Shown here piece after piece: positions 23,590 to 31,504 of a stretch of 31,504 bases of DNA. The notes beneath the pieces are model-generated. The model was not told the DNA's origin. It ran no database searches and worked only from the letters and a program-made list of their open reading frames with translations. The stretch is taken from assembly GCA_044870245.1 (NCBI GenBank), contig JBIOYR010000142.1, positions 1 through 31,504 of the forward strand, in the 5' to 3' direction. A program made the position numbers and the translations under genes. This stretch comes from DATAFF01 sp044870245 (GTDB lineage: Bacteria > Pseudomonadota > Alphaproteobacteria > Rhizobiales > Aestuariivirgaceae). Positions within the stretch are counted from its first letter, which is position 1, and each line of letters opens with the position of its first letter.

Positions 23590-25575
23590 TTAGATCCCGA
23601 AATTGACGAGCCTCGCATTGCCGCGCATCAGGCGCCCATAGCGCCCCAGCGCCCAGGTGGGGAAATAGGCCGAATAGCCGTGATATTTCAGGTAGAACAC
23701 GCGCGGGAAGCCGACCGCGGTGTATTCCTCCTCGGCCCAGCGGGCACCGGAGCGCGTGGCGCCTGCCAAATGGCGGACACCGCGGGCGACCGCCTCGGTC
23801 TCGACCTCGCCGGCCGCCATCAGCCCGAGAACGGCCCAGGCCGTCTGCGAGGCGGTCGACACCGTGGCGGCATTGCGCTCGCCCGGCCAGTAGGTTGCGC
23901 CATCCTCGCCCCACCCGCCATCGGGACGCTGCCGGGCGATCAGCCAGTCGACGGCCCGCCTGATCCATGGCGCCTGCATGTCCACGCCGGCAGCATTGAG
24001 GGCGCATAGAGCCGACCAGGTGCCATAGACGTAATTGGTGCCCCAGCGGCCGAACCACGAGCCGTCCGCCTCCTGCTCGGCCTTCAGGAAATCGACACCG
24101 CGGCTGACCGTCGGGTGGCTGGCGCGATGCCCGATCTGGCACAGGAAGGAGATGCAGCGGGTGGTCACATCGGCGGTCGGCGGGTCGAGCAGCGCCCCGT
24201 GATCGGCGAAGGGTATCGAGTTCAGGAAGTCGGCGGTGTTATCCTTGTCGAACGCGCCCCAACCGCCATTGGCGCTCTGCATCCCCTCGATCCAGCGGGC
24301 GGCGCGGGCGATGTTCTCGGCATAACGGGCGCTGTCGACCCGGTGCAGCAGCATGCCCACAACGGCCGTGTCGTCGACGTCGGGATAGAAGTCGTTGCGG
24401 TATTGGAACGCCCAGCCGCCCGGCGCGAGATCGGCGGCCTGCGCCGCCCAGTCGCCCTTGACGTCGAGGATCTGGCGCTCTGCCAACCAGTCGCAGGCGG
24501 CGCGGATCCGCGGATCGGAGATCGCGAGTCCGCTCTCGAGCAGCGCATGGGTGGCGAGCGCGGTATCCCACACTGGCGACACACAGGGCTGGCAGTAGCG
24601 CGGCCGGTCGGCGCGGGACTGCCGCGCCTCGACCACCAGCTGCCGCACCGAGCGCAGCGCCAGCTCGAAGCGCGGATCGGCATGATCCATGCCGAGCAGG
24701 TCGAAAGCCATGACCGAATTGGCCATGGCCGGGAAGATGGCACCGAGCCCGTCCACGCCATTGAGACGCGGCGTGATGAAATCGAGGGCCGCCTTGATCG
24801 CCCGCTGGCGCGACGGCAGGCGGGGGAGGACATGCCGCTCGAGCGGCTGCAGCACCCGGTCGAGCTTGAGGAAGAATTCGCCCCACAGCTTGCCGGTCGG
24901 ATTGTGATGCCATTGGCGGATCTGCTCGGGCGGGGTCAAGAACAGCTCGCGGCAGCCGACGCCACCCGGATTGCGGGCCCGCCCGCGCAGGGCAGCGACC
25001 ACCAGGAGCGGCGCGATCACCGTGCGCGACCAGTAGGAGAAGCGCCAGATGGTGACCGGAAACCATTGCGGCATGAGCATGAGCTCGACCGGCATGGCCG
25101 GCACCCCGTGCCATGGCAGTTGGCCGAAGATCGCCAGGCTGTAGCGGGTGAACACATTCGAGGTCTCGGCACCGCCATTGGCCAATATGGCCGCGCGGGC
25201 CCGCACCATATGCGGGGCGTCCGGCGAGTCCCCGACCATCTTCAGCGCATAATAGGCCTTGACCGAGCAGGACATGTTGAACTTGCCGCCGTGAAAGAGC
25301 GGCCACCCGTCATGGCTGGCGCTCTGCACCGAGCGGATATAGTCGGCAAGGTCGGCCTCGCGCTCGGGCTCGGTCACGCCGAGAAAGCGGTTTAGGAGAA
25401 TATATTCGGACGGGATGGTCGCGTCGGCCTCGAGCTCGAAAAGGAAATGCCCGTCCGGCTTCTGAAGGCCGGCGAGCGCCTCGCCGCTTTGGGCGGCAAT
25501 GTCGCGGGCATGCGCCGCCAACGCCGGCGGGGCGGAAATTTCGGCCATGTGAAGCGCGCCGGGGTTGGCCGTCAT
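23590..25575 (-). CDS. shc: Squalene--hopene cyclase
   Basis: Monotopic membrane cyclase that folds squalene into hopene/hopanol; also called hpnF. About 661 residues. The protonating motif DVDDTA is at about 399-404. QW-type repeats are visible as QKPDGHFLFE, QSANGGWGAFDKD, EQEADGSWFGRW and QRPDGGWGED. SPVWDTALATHALLE and VFTRYSLAIFGQLPWHGVP are cyclase-typical. Its QPCVSPVWD and GLGAIFPAMANSVMAF segments resemble the cyclase type I recall from Methylobacterium and acidobacteria more than the Bradyrhizobium type. The frame starts at 25644, but the ATG at 25575 has AGGAT 8-9 nt ahead and is preferred; this start is not certain. hpnE precedes it, hpnG follows. Confidence 0.96.
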   Translation of the reverse strand: MTANPGALHMAEISAPPALAAHARDIAAQSGEALAGLQKPDGHFLFELEADATIPSEYILLNRFLGVTEPEREADLADYIRSVQSASHDGWPLFHGGKFNMSCSVKAYYALKMVGDSPDAPHMVRARAAILANGGAETSNVFTRYSLAIFGQLPWHGVPAMPVELMLMPQWFPVTIWRFSYWSRTVIAPLLVVAALRGRARNPGGVGCRELFLTPPEQIRQWHHNPTGKLWGEFFLKLDRVLQPLERHVLPRLPSRQRAIKAALDFITPRLNGVDGLGAIFPAMANSVMAFDLLGMDHADPRFELALRSVRQLVVEARQSRADRPRYCQPCVSPVWDTALATHALLESGLAISDPRIRAACDWLAERQILDVKGDWAAQAADLAPGGWAFQYRNDFYPDVDDTAVVGMLLHRVDSARYAENIARAARWIEGMQSANGGWGAFDKDNTADFLNSIPFADHGALLDPPTADVTTRCISFLCQIGHRASHPTVSRGVDFLKAEQEADGSWFGRWGTNYVYGTWSALCALNAAGVDMQAPWIRRAVDWLIARQRPDGGWGEDGATYWPGERNAATVSTASQTAWAVLGLMAAGEVETEAVARGVRHLAGATRSGARWAEEEYTAVGFPRVFYLKYHGYSAYFPTWALGRYGRLMRGNARLVNFGI

Positions 25576-25671
25576 CGATGAGGATCCTGCTGGGTTCAAG
25601 ATTCCAGTTCCGGTGGAAGTGGTTGTTGCGGGAATGATTTCCATATTTGCTGCGCTGCAGCAAGGGGCGGG

Positions 25672-26913
25672 TCAGACATTTATCAGGGCCGCCGCCGCCT
25701 GGCCGGAGCGCACGGCACCCTCGATGGTTGTGGGAAGGCCGGTGTCGATCCATTCGCCGGCGAGCAGCAGATTGCCCAGCGCGGTTTTGGCGCCGGGGCG
25801 GCGCGCATTCTGCTCGGGCGTCGCCAGGAAGGTGGCCCGATGTTCCTTGATCACCCGGACCTTGGGCATCGGCGCGCCCTCCCGGCCGAGCGCTGTCGCG
25901 ATGTCGCGCCACACCCGTTCGGCGATGCTCGCATTCGACTCCTCCACCAGCGACAGGGCGGCGCTGATGGTGACCGAGGCAAGATTGTCGCGCACGAACA
26001 GCCATTGGGCGGTCCCGCCGATCAGCCCGAGCAACGGCAGCGGCAGCAGCGGCAAGGGCGAGTCGTCGATCCGAAAATGGAGATTGACGATGGGGGCGAA
26101 CGCGCACGGTGCTGCGATCTCGGGCGCGAGCTCGCCGATCGCCCAGGGCGGCACCGCGGCGATCGCCTGGTCGTCTCGGCCGAGCGGCTCGCGGCCGCGC
26201 GCCGTGACAAGGGCGGTGACCCGGTCGCCATCGCGGTCGAGACCGCGGACCTTGGCGGCGAAGCGGACATCGGCGCCGCGCTCCGCCAGCATCGCGAGGG
26301 CAGGCTCGACCAGCGTGTCGGCAAGGCTCTTGCGGGCGATCAGCGGCGTCGCCTTGGCCGCACCCTGCGCCAGCGTCTCGCGGATCACCGGCACCAGCAA
26401 TCGGGCGGCGGCGAGCTCCGGCGGGGTGTTGAGGACGGCGATGGTGAAGGGTTCCCAGAAGCGGTGAAAGAACGGACCCTGGGCACGGAACAGCTGGCTG
26501 ACGGTGCGATCGCCGGCATTCAGCAGGCGCAGGCCGTCGAGATATTCGCTGAGCGATGTGCCCCGCACCCGCCGGTCCTTGTCGAGGATCCACCAGGGAA
26601 CGGGGCCGCGATTGATGTCGACGGTCCAGCGCTCGCCCGATTGCAGATCGAGAAACGGGAAGACGGCGCGCTCCGGGCCGATCAGCCGGTCGCGCGCTCC
26701 GATTTGGTCGAGATAGGCGAGCGTCGCCCAATTGCCCGACAACATCAGATGATTGCCATTGTCGATCTCGGTCTCGAGCAACGGGTCGTGCCAGGAGCGG
26801 CAGCGGCCGCCCGCCCCGGCCGCCGCCTCATGGACTACGACGTCGAAGCCGCGGCTGGTGAGATCGATGGCGGCGGCGAGGCCGGCGACGCCGGCACCGA
26901 TGATGTGAATCAT
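25672..26913 (-). CDS. hpnE: Hydroxysqualene dehydroxylase HpnE
   Basis: FAD enzyme that reduces hydroxysqualene to squalene, the last step of the HpnC/HpnD/HpnE route. About 413 residues. The N-terminal dinucleotide fold IHIIGAGVAGLAAA (2-15) with the acidic end of strand 2 (VVVHEA) and GAGGRC is typical of the carotenoid-desaturase-like amine-oxidoreductase family. The C-terminal FAD segment NLLLAGEWIDTGLPTTIEGA is also present. The ATG at 26913 lies 8 nt after the hpnD stop and begins on the FAD motif; an 81-codon upstream extension overlaps hpnD in another frame and is rejected. Tight spacing implies coupling to hpnD. Confidence 0.95.
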   Translation of the reverse strand: MIHIIGAGVAGLAAAIDLTSRGFDVVVHEAAAGAGGRCRSWHDPLLETEIDNGNHLMLSGNWATLAYLDQIGARDRLIGPERAVFPFLDLQSGERWTVDINRGPVPWWILDKDRRVRGTSLSEYLDGLRLLNAGDRTVSQLFRAQGPFFHRFWEPFTIAVLNTPPELAAARLLVPVIRETLAQGAAKATPLIARKSLADTLVEPALAMLAERGADVRFAAKVRGLDRDGDRVTALVTARGREPLGRDDQAIAAVPPWAIGELAPEIAAPCAFAPIVNLHFRIDDSPLPLLPLPLLGLIGGTAQWLFVRDNLASVTISAALSLVEESNASIAERVWRDIATALGREGAPMPKVRVIKEHRATFLATPEQNARRPGAKTALGNLLLAGEWIDTGLPTTIEGAVRSGQAAAALINV

Positions 26914-26921
26914 GCTCGAGC

Positions 26922-27806
26922 TCAAAACAATCCGTAGCGCAGCGCGATGGCCAGCATTTCCGTCTTGCCGACCAGGCGCTTCGACATTGCGGGATCGACG
27001 ATCGCGCTGTCGGTGAGCGCCATCATCCGCCTGAGATTGCGCCGATAGACCTCCATCATGATCCGCGCCGGCCGCATGGCGCGGCGGTCGCAGCGCTGCA
27101 GCGCCTGCTCGGCCTTGGCGAACTCGGCCGCGGCAAGAGCGGCGAATTCCCGCCATGCCTCGGCGAAGGCGGGGTGTTCCATGATGCCGAGCGGCGGCCT
27201 CGGCGGAATGCCGTGGCGCTCCAGCAGATCGCGCGGCAGATAGACCCGCCCGATCCGCGCATCCTCATCGACATCGCGGGCGATGTTGGCGAGCTGCAGC
27301 GCCCGCCCGAGATGATGCGCCACCGCCATGCCGTTGTCGCCCGGCTCGCCGAAGATCGAGATGCAGAGCCGGCCGACCGCCGAGGCGACCCGGTCGCAAT
27401 AGAGATCGAGCGTAGCCCGATCCGGGGCGACGATCGGCCCCTCGGCATCCATCTCCATGCCGTCGATGATGGCGAGAAGGTCGGCGCGCCGCAGGCCGAA
27501 GGACTGGACGCCGCCGAGCAGGGCGCGGGCGATGAGATGGCGCGGTTGGCCGGCATAGATCAGGTCGACCTCGCGGCGCCATTCGGCGAGCCCGGCCCGG
27601 CGCTTTGCTCGATCAGGCTCGTCATCGGCAATGTCGTCGACGGTGCGGCAGAACGCATAGACGGCGAAGATCGCCGCCCGCCGATCGGCCGGCAGCAGCC
27701 GCATCGCCCAATAGAATGATGTGCTCGCCGCCAACACCCGGCGGGCAATCTCCTGCCGATCGGAAGTATCGGCCGGCACCGTCGTCAGAGGGGAGCTCAG
27801 GACCAT
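26922..27806 (-). CDS. hpnD: Presqualene diphosphate synthase HpnD
   Basis: Joins two farnesyl diphosphates to presqualene diphosphate. The 294-residue protein is of the trans-isoprenyl diphosphate synthase (squalene/phytoene synthase) family. The two aspartate-rich metal sites are TVDDIADDE (57-63) and NIARDVDEDARIGRVYLP (Asp178/Asp182 region). STSFYWAMRLLP at the N-terminus is typical of HpnD. The ATG at 27806 has no clear Shine-Dalgarno sequence. It sits 66 bp after dxs and 8 nt before hpnE. Its partner HpnC, which uses the product, is upstream in the same strand beyond hpnB and dxs. Confidence 0.95.
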   Translation of the reverse strand: MVLSSPLTTVPADTSDRQEIARRVLAASTSFYWAMRLLPADRRAAIFAVYAFCRTVDDIADDEPDRAKRRAGLAEWRREVDLIYAGQPRHLIARALLGGVQSFGLRRADLLAIIDGMEMDAEGPIVAPDRATLDLYCDRVASAVGRLCISIFGEPGDNGMAVAHHLGRALQLANIARDVDEDARIGRVYLPRDLLERHGIPPRPPLGIMEHPAFAEAWREFAALAAAEFAKAEQALQRCDRRAMRPARIMMEVYRRNLRRMMALTDSAIVDPAMSKRLVGKTEMLAIALRYGLF

Positions 27807-27872
27807 GATGATCGAAGGCAGGAAGCGAAGGATGAGGGGCTGTCCTTACGGCTCGATGCGAAACCCGTCAAC

Positions 27873-29798
27873 TCAGCCCCGCGCCTTGAAGTCAAGCACC
27901 TTGGCACCCGCACGGTTGAGCGCCGCGAACACCTCGTTGACGATGTGGTTGGCGTCGAGCCCCGCCTCGTCGAACTGCTCCTGCGGCGAGCCATGGCCGA
28001 TGAAGCGGTCGGGCAGGAACATCGGCCTGACCTTGAGGCTGCCGCCAAGGAGATCGTTGCTCGCGAGATAATGCAGCACATGCGATCCGAAGCCGCCTAT
28101 GGCCCCGTCCTCGATGGTGATCAGCACCTCATGCTCGCGGGCCAGCCGTCGCACCAGATCGGTGTCGAGCGGCTTGGCGAAGCGGGCATCGGCGACGGTG
28201 GTCGAGAGCCCTTGATGGCGCAGCTCCTCCGCCGCCTTGAGACAGGCCTGGAGCCGCGTCCCGAGACAGAGGATCGCGATCTTGCTGCCCTCGACGATGA
28301 TCCGGCCCTTGCCGATCTCGAGCGGCACGCCCTGTTCGGGCATGTCGACGCCGACCCCTTCGCCCCGCGGATAGCGGAAGGCCACCGGACGATCGTCGAC
28401 CGCCACGGCAGTCGCCACCATGTGCACGAGCTCCGCCTCGTCGGATGCCGCCATGATCACGAAATTGGGAAGGCAGGCGAGATAGGAAAGATCATAGCTG
28501 CCGGCATGGGTGGCGCCGTCCTGGCCGACCAGCCCGGCCCGGTCGATGGCGAAGCGCACCGGCAGGCGCTGCAGCGCCACGTCATGCACCACCTGGTCAT
28601 AGGCGCGCTGCAGGAAGGTCGAGTAGATGGCGCAGAACGGCCTGTAGCCTTCGACCGCGAGCCCGGCCGCGAAGGTGACGGCATGCTGCTCGGCGATGCC
28701 GACATCGAAGGTGCGATCGGGGAAGCGCTTCTCGAACTTGTCGAGGCCGGTGCCTGACGGCATGGCCGCGGTGATCGCAATGATCCGCCGGTCCTTCTCG
28801 GCCTCGCGGATCAGCGACTCGGCGAACACCGAGGTGTAGCTCGGCGCATTGCTCTTGGCCTTCGGCGTCTCGAGGGTGACCGGATCGAATTTGGTCACCG
28901 CGTGATAGCGCTCCTTATGCGGCTCCTTGAATGGATGGCCCTTGCCCTTTTCGGTCACCACATGGAGGAGAATCGGGCCGAGCTGCTCGGCGTCGCGGAT
29001 GTTTTCGAGAATCGGAACGAGCGTGTCGATATCATGCCCGTCGACCGGCCCGATGTAATAGAAGCCGAGCTCCTCGAACAGCGTGCCGCCGAACACCATG
29101 CCGCGGGCATATTCGTCGACCTTCTCCGCCGCCTGGCGGAAGCTCTTGGGAAAGCGCTTGGCGAGCTGCTTGGCGATGTCCCTGAGCGACAGGAACGGCC
29201 GCGACGACACTAGCCAGGACAGATAGTTGGTGAGCGCCCCGACAGCGGGGGCGATGGACATGCCATTGTCGTTGAGGATGACGGTGACGCGGCTGTCCAG
29301 GGCACCGGCATTGTTCATTGCCTCATACGCCATGCCGGCGCTCATCGCGCCATCGCCGATGACCGCGATGACATTGTTGCGGCGACCCTCGAGATCGCGC
29401 GCCACCGCCATGCCGAGCGCTGCCGAGATCGAGGTCGAGCTGTGGGCGGCGCCGAACGGGTCGTAGTCGCTCTCGCTTCGCTTGGTGAAGCCGTAGAGAC
29501 CCTCGCGCTGGCGGATGCTGCGGATGCCGCCGCGCCGACCTGTCAGGATCTTGTGCGGATAGGCCTGGTGGCTCACATCCCAGATGAGGCGGTCCTGCGG
29601 GGTATTGAACACATAATGCAGAGCGACGGTCAGCTCGACGACGCCGAGGCCGGCGCCGAAATGGCCGCCGCTGACAGAGGCCGCGTCGATCGTCTCCAGG
29701 CGCAATTCATCGGCGAGCTGGCGCAGCTGGCTCGGCTGGAGCTTGCGGAGGTCGGCGGGAACATGGATCCTGTCGAGAAGCGGGGTGGAAACCGGCAT
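27873..29798 (-). CDS. dxs: 1-deoxy-D-xylulose-5-phosphate synthase
   Basis: First, rate-controlling step of the MEP pathway: pyruvate plus glyceraldehyde 3-phosphate to DXP, using thiamine diphosphate and Mg2+. The 641-residue length is normal. SGGHFGAGLGVVELTVAL carries the catalytic-region His. GDGAMSAGMAYEAMNNAG (148-165) is the TPP motif. DRAGLVGQDGATHAG is the Dxs signature in the pyrimidine domain, and the transketolase C-terminal domain is complete. The ATG at 29798 fits the family N-terminus. It lies between hpnB (about 150 bp away, with a candidate promoter) and hpnD (66 bp), so precursor supply is embedded in the hopanoid locus. Whether a second dxs exists elsewhere cannot be told. 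Confidence 0.97.
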   Translation of the reverse strand: MPVSTPLLDRIHVPADLRKLQPSQLRQLADELRLETIDAASVSGGHFGAGLGVVELTVALHYVFNTPQDRLIWDVSHQAYPHKILTGRRGGIRSIRQREGLYGFTKRSESDYDPFGAAHSSTSISAALGMAVARDLEGRRNNVIAVIGDGAMSAGMAYEAMNNAGALDSRVTVILNDNGMSIAPAVGALTNYLSWLVSSRPFLSLRDIAKQLAKRFPKSFRQAAEKVDEYARGMVFGGTLFEELGFYYIGPVDGHDIDTLVPILENIRDAEQLGPILLHVVTEKGKGHPFKEPHKERYHAVTKFDPVTLETPKAKSNAPSYTSVFAESLIREAEKDRRIIAITAAMPSGTGLDKFEKRFPDRTFDVGIAEQHAVTFAAGLAVEGYRPFCAIYSTFLQRAYDQVVHDVALQRLPVRFAIDRAGLVGQDGATHAGSYDLSYLACLPNFVIMAASDEAELVHMVATAVAVDDRPVAFRYPRGEGVGVDMPEQGVPLEIGKGRIIVEGSKIAILCLGTRLQACLKAAEELRHQGLSTTVADARFAKPLDTDLVRRLAREHEVLITIEDGAIGGFGSHVLHYLASNDLLGGSLKVRPMFLPDRFIGHGSPQEQFDEAGLDANHIVNEVFAALNRAGAKVLDFKARG

Positions 29799-29882
29799 GA
29801 TGCCTCTTGCTGTTGATCTCTCGCAAAAATCGGCTGCCTCAGCCGCGACGGCCGAAAACTGCCTCGGGCCGCAATGGCCGGG

Positions 29883-29910
29883 AACTTATCATTGCCCAAA
29901 CGTCAGTCAA
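29883..29910 (-). promoter_or_regulatory. Candidate dxs promoter
   Basis: Reading the minus strand, TTGACT (29910-29905) is a near-consensus -35 box, followed after 16 nt by TAAGTT (29888-29883). It lies about 85 nt ahead of the dxs ATG, in an AT-richer part of the hpnB-dxs gap. If real, dxs-hpnD-hpnE-shc would be transcribed separately from hpnC-hpnB. The -10 box is weak. Confidence 0.33.
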
Positions 29911-29949
29911 ACCCTGCAAAAAACGGACATTTATCATTTATTTTCCCAC

Positions 29950-31098
29950 TCATTGATCGGTCTCGACGTCGCGGCCCCGCCATCTCTGCTTGCGACCGCT
30001 GTGATGGTCTAGCGCAGAAGATGCGGTCATCGCGCCATAAATCAACGCCGCTAACGGAAGAGTGAGTGCCCATGGATCGGGAAGCCCGTGATAGCGCACC
30101 GTTGGCAGATAGGCGACAACCATTAAAGCCCAGGCGAGGATCCCTGCCGCCGCCGCAATCGGCGACACCAGCGGCGTGGCGAAGGCGGCGATCGGCGGCA
30201 CGAGGAAGGTGATGGCGAGGCCGATCAGGGTCAATGCCAGGAGCAGCGGCGAATAGCCGAGCTGATGATAGGCCGAGCGGCTCACCATCGCCCACAGATC
30301 GGCGAGATCGGGATAGTCGCGCAACGATTGGCTGTGGTCGGCAAGGCCGAGCCAGATGCGCCGGCCGCTGTGCTTGACGGCGCGGGCCAGCGCACAATCG
30401 TCGATCACGGCATCGCCGATCGCCTGCAGCCCCCCGATCGCCTCCAGCGCATCGCGGCGGATCAGGATCGAGCCGCCGGCGGCTGCGGCGATCGGGCTCA
30501 TCGGGTCGTTGACGGCGCGGAACGGGTAGAGCAGGCCGAAGAAGAAGATGAAGGGCGGGACGAGCAGCTTCTCCCAGAAGGTCCGGCATGACAGGCGCAC
30601 CATCAGCGAGGTCAGCGCCAGGCGCTCGTTCACCGTCTTGCTGACGAGCCGCCGCAATGTCGCCGGCGAATGACGGATGTCGGCATCGCTCAGCCACAGG
30701 AATTCCGGCTGCTCGGAGCCGAGCGATCTGACGCCTTCGTTCAATGCCCACATCTTGCCGGCCCAGTCGCCCGGCAGCGGCGCCGCATCGATGACCGTGA
30801 GCTTGCCGGGGGCAAGCGCTGCGGCAAGCTCGCGGGCGAGCTCGGCGGTGTCGTCGGTGCTCGAATCGTTGCTGAGCACGATGCGGAAGCGCCCGGGATA
30901 GTCTTGGGCGGCCAGGCTTTCGAGGCAGCTGATGATGGTCGAGGCCTCGTTGCGGGCCGGCACGATGGCGACGACCGCGGGCCAGCGCGACGGTGCTTCC
31001 GGCTCGGAGGCCAGCCGCTGATCGGTGCGCCAGAACTGGTGCCAGAAGAGCAGGAGCCCGATCCACACCGCGAGCGACAGAAGCGCGAGAATGGTCAC
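29950..31098 (-). CDS. hpnB: Hopene-associated glycosyltransferase HpnB
   Basis: Membrane-bound family-2 glycosyltransferase, about 382 residues. A helix at the N-terminus (TILALLSLAVWIGLLLFW) is followed by the GT-A domain: VVAIVPARNEASTI, VLSNDSSTDDTAEL, the metal-binding FLWLSDADIRHSP, and DDCALARAVK. Three to four C-terminal helices from about 275 on anchor it. The architecture matches HpnB (TIGR03469), found in hopanoid loci; its acceptor is not established. The GTG at 31098 overlaps the hpnC TGA (GTGA), so the two are translationally coupled. This makes the 12-codon longer frame start at 31134 unlikely. Confidence 0.92.
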   Translation of the reverse strand: MTILALLSLAVWIGLLLFWHQFWRTDQRLASEPEAPSRWPAVVAIVPARNEASTIISCLESLAAQDYPGRFRIVLSNDSSTDDTAELARELAAALAPGKLTVIDAAPLPGDWAGKMWALNEGVRSLGSEQPEFLWLSDADIRHSPATLRRLVSKTVNERLALTSLMVRLSCRTFWEKLLVPPFIFFFGLLYPFRAVNDPMSPIAAAAGGSILIRRDALEAIGGLQAIGDAVIDDCALARAVKHSGRRIWLGLADHSQSLRDYPDLADLWAMVSRSAYHQLGYSPLLLALTLIGLAITFLVPPIAAFATPLVSPIAAAAGILAWALMVVAYLPTVRYHGLPDPWALTLPLAALIYGAMTASSALDHHSGRKQRWRGRDVETDQ

Positions 31099-31504
31099 CG
31101 GAGCATCCCGGCAATGGCGCCGCTGATGCCGCACAGCGCGAATTGGACCTTGGTCAGCGCGACCCGCTCGGCCACCGGGTCGCGCTGCGCGAGCTCGTCG
31201 AGCAGCCGGTCGGCGACCCTGACGATCACCGCCGATTCCATGGCGAGGTGCCGGCTCTTCAGCACCGCGGGCAGGGCCCGCGCCTCCGGCATCAGGCGGC
31301 GACAGTGAGCGACCGTCCGCAGGATCACCCGTCGGAGCGGTGGCGCCGCCCTCTCCGCCGCCAGCATCGCGACATCGGCTTCCTCCTCCTTAAGCCAGTC
31401 GCCCGGGAGATAGACCCGGTCGAGCCGGCGATAGTCTTCCGAGCAGTCCTGCAGGTGATTGATGACCTGGAGCGCGTTGCACAGCGCATCCGACTGGCGG
31501 AAGC
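31095..31504 (-). CDS. hpnC: Hydroxysqualene synthase HpnC (5' part beyond window)
   Basis: C-terminal 135 or so residues of a squalene/phytoene-synthase family protein; the frame runs open to the window edge. LCNALQVINHLQDCSEDYRR contains the second aspartate-rich metal site, followed by LDRVYLPGDWL, the conserved block after it. HpnC converts presqualene diphosphate (from HpnD) to hydroxysqualene. The assignment to HpnC rather than a second HpnD rests on the NALQVINHLQDC wording of the motif and on coupling to hpnB. The stop overlaps the hpnB start codon. Confidence 0.92.
   Translation of the reverse strand, partial: FRQSDALCNALQVINHLQDCSEDYRRLDRVYLPGDWLKEEEADVAMLAAERAAPPLRRVILRTVAHCRRLMPEARALPAVLKSRHLAMESAVIVRVADRLLDELAQRDPVAERVALTKVQFALCGISGAIAGMLR

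Noticed and set aside
26914..27156. 81-codon N-terminal extension of hpnE
   Set aside because: It overlaps hpnD in another frame and lacks homology. The FAD motif starts directly after the ATG at 26913.

Overview
The window is about 31.5 kb of high-GC DNA, mostly tightly packed genes with GC-rich third positions. Gene content points to an alphaproteobacterium, most likely of the Hyphomicrobiales (Rhizobiales). The pointers are a DUF2093 gene directly after xseA, a class II DAHP synthase, a RIME-like double-hairpin intergenic repeat, a psd-pssA pair behind an Atm1-type exporter, and a hopanoid cluster with the three-enzyme HpnC/HpnD/HpnE squalene route. The genus cannot be fixed from sequence alone. 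No tRNA, rRNA, CRISPR array, IS element or phage gene was seen.

Left part (1-11.6 kb) is housekeeping and small accessory genes. On the minus strand, purD is followed 9 nt later by an alpha/beta hydrolase cut by the window edge, which carries the residue set of fluoroacetate dehalogenases. On the plus strand are xseA and a DUF2093 gene, then a convergent YbdK-type carboxylate-amine ligase. Next come class II DAHP synthase, a 54-residue membrane peptide gene lying wholly antisense to the end of an EamA transporter, cysS, a RIME-like repeat, citramalate synthase cimA, and a LOG-family gene. A TAGGCAG/CTGCCTA palindromic repeat sits at both convergent junctions (3.84-3.89 kb and 10.88-10.93 kb).

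Middle part (11.7-20.5 kb, plus strand) is about the cell envelope. It holds a membrane-anchored LysM protein with two Ig-like repeats and a long Ala/Pro linker, then an Atm1-type ABC exporter, phosphatidylserine decarboxylase and phosphatidylserine synthase as a likely operon. A 318-base stretch of unclear content follows, then a large RND (HAE1) efflux permease without an adjacent membrane-fusion partner.

Right part (20.6-31.5 kb) is the hopanoid locus. hpnH (adenosylhopane synthase) is on the plus strand. Facing it on the minus strand, in transcription order, are hpnC (partial), hpnB, dxs, hpnD, hpnE, shc/hpnF and hpnG. Together these supply isoprenoid precursor (Dxs), make squalene (HpnC, HpnD, HpnE), cyclise it (Shc), add adenosine (HpnH) and remove adenine (HpnG). 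The clearest foreign element is a lower-GC DUF3800 gene wedged between hpnH and hpnG, 19 nt behind hpnG.
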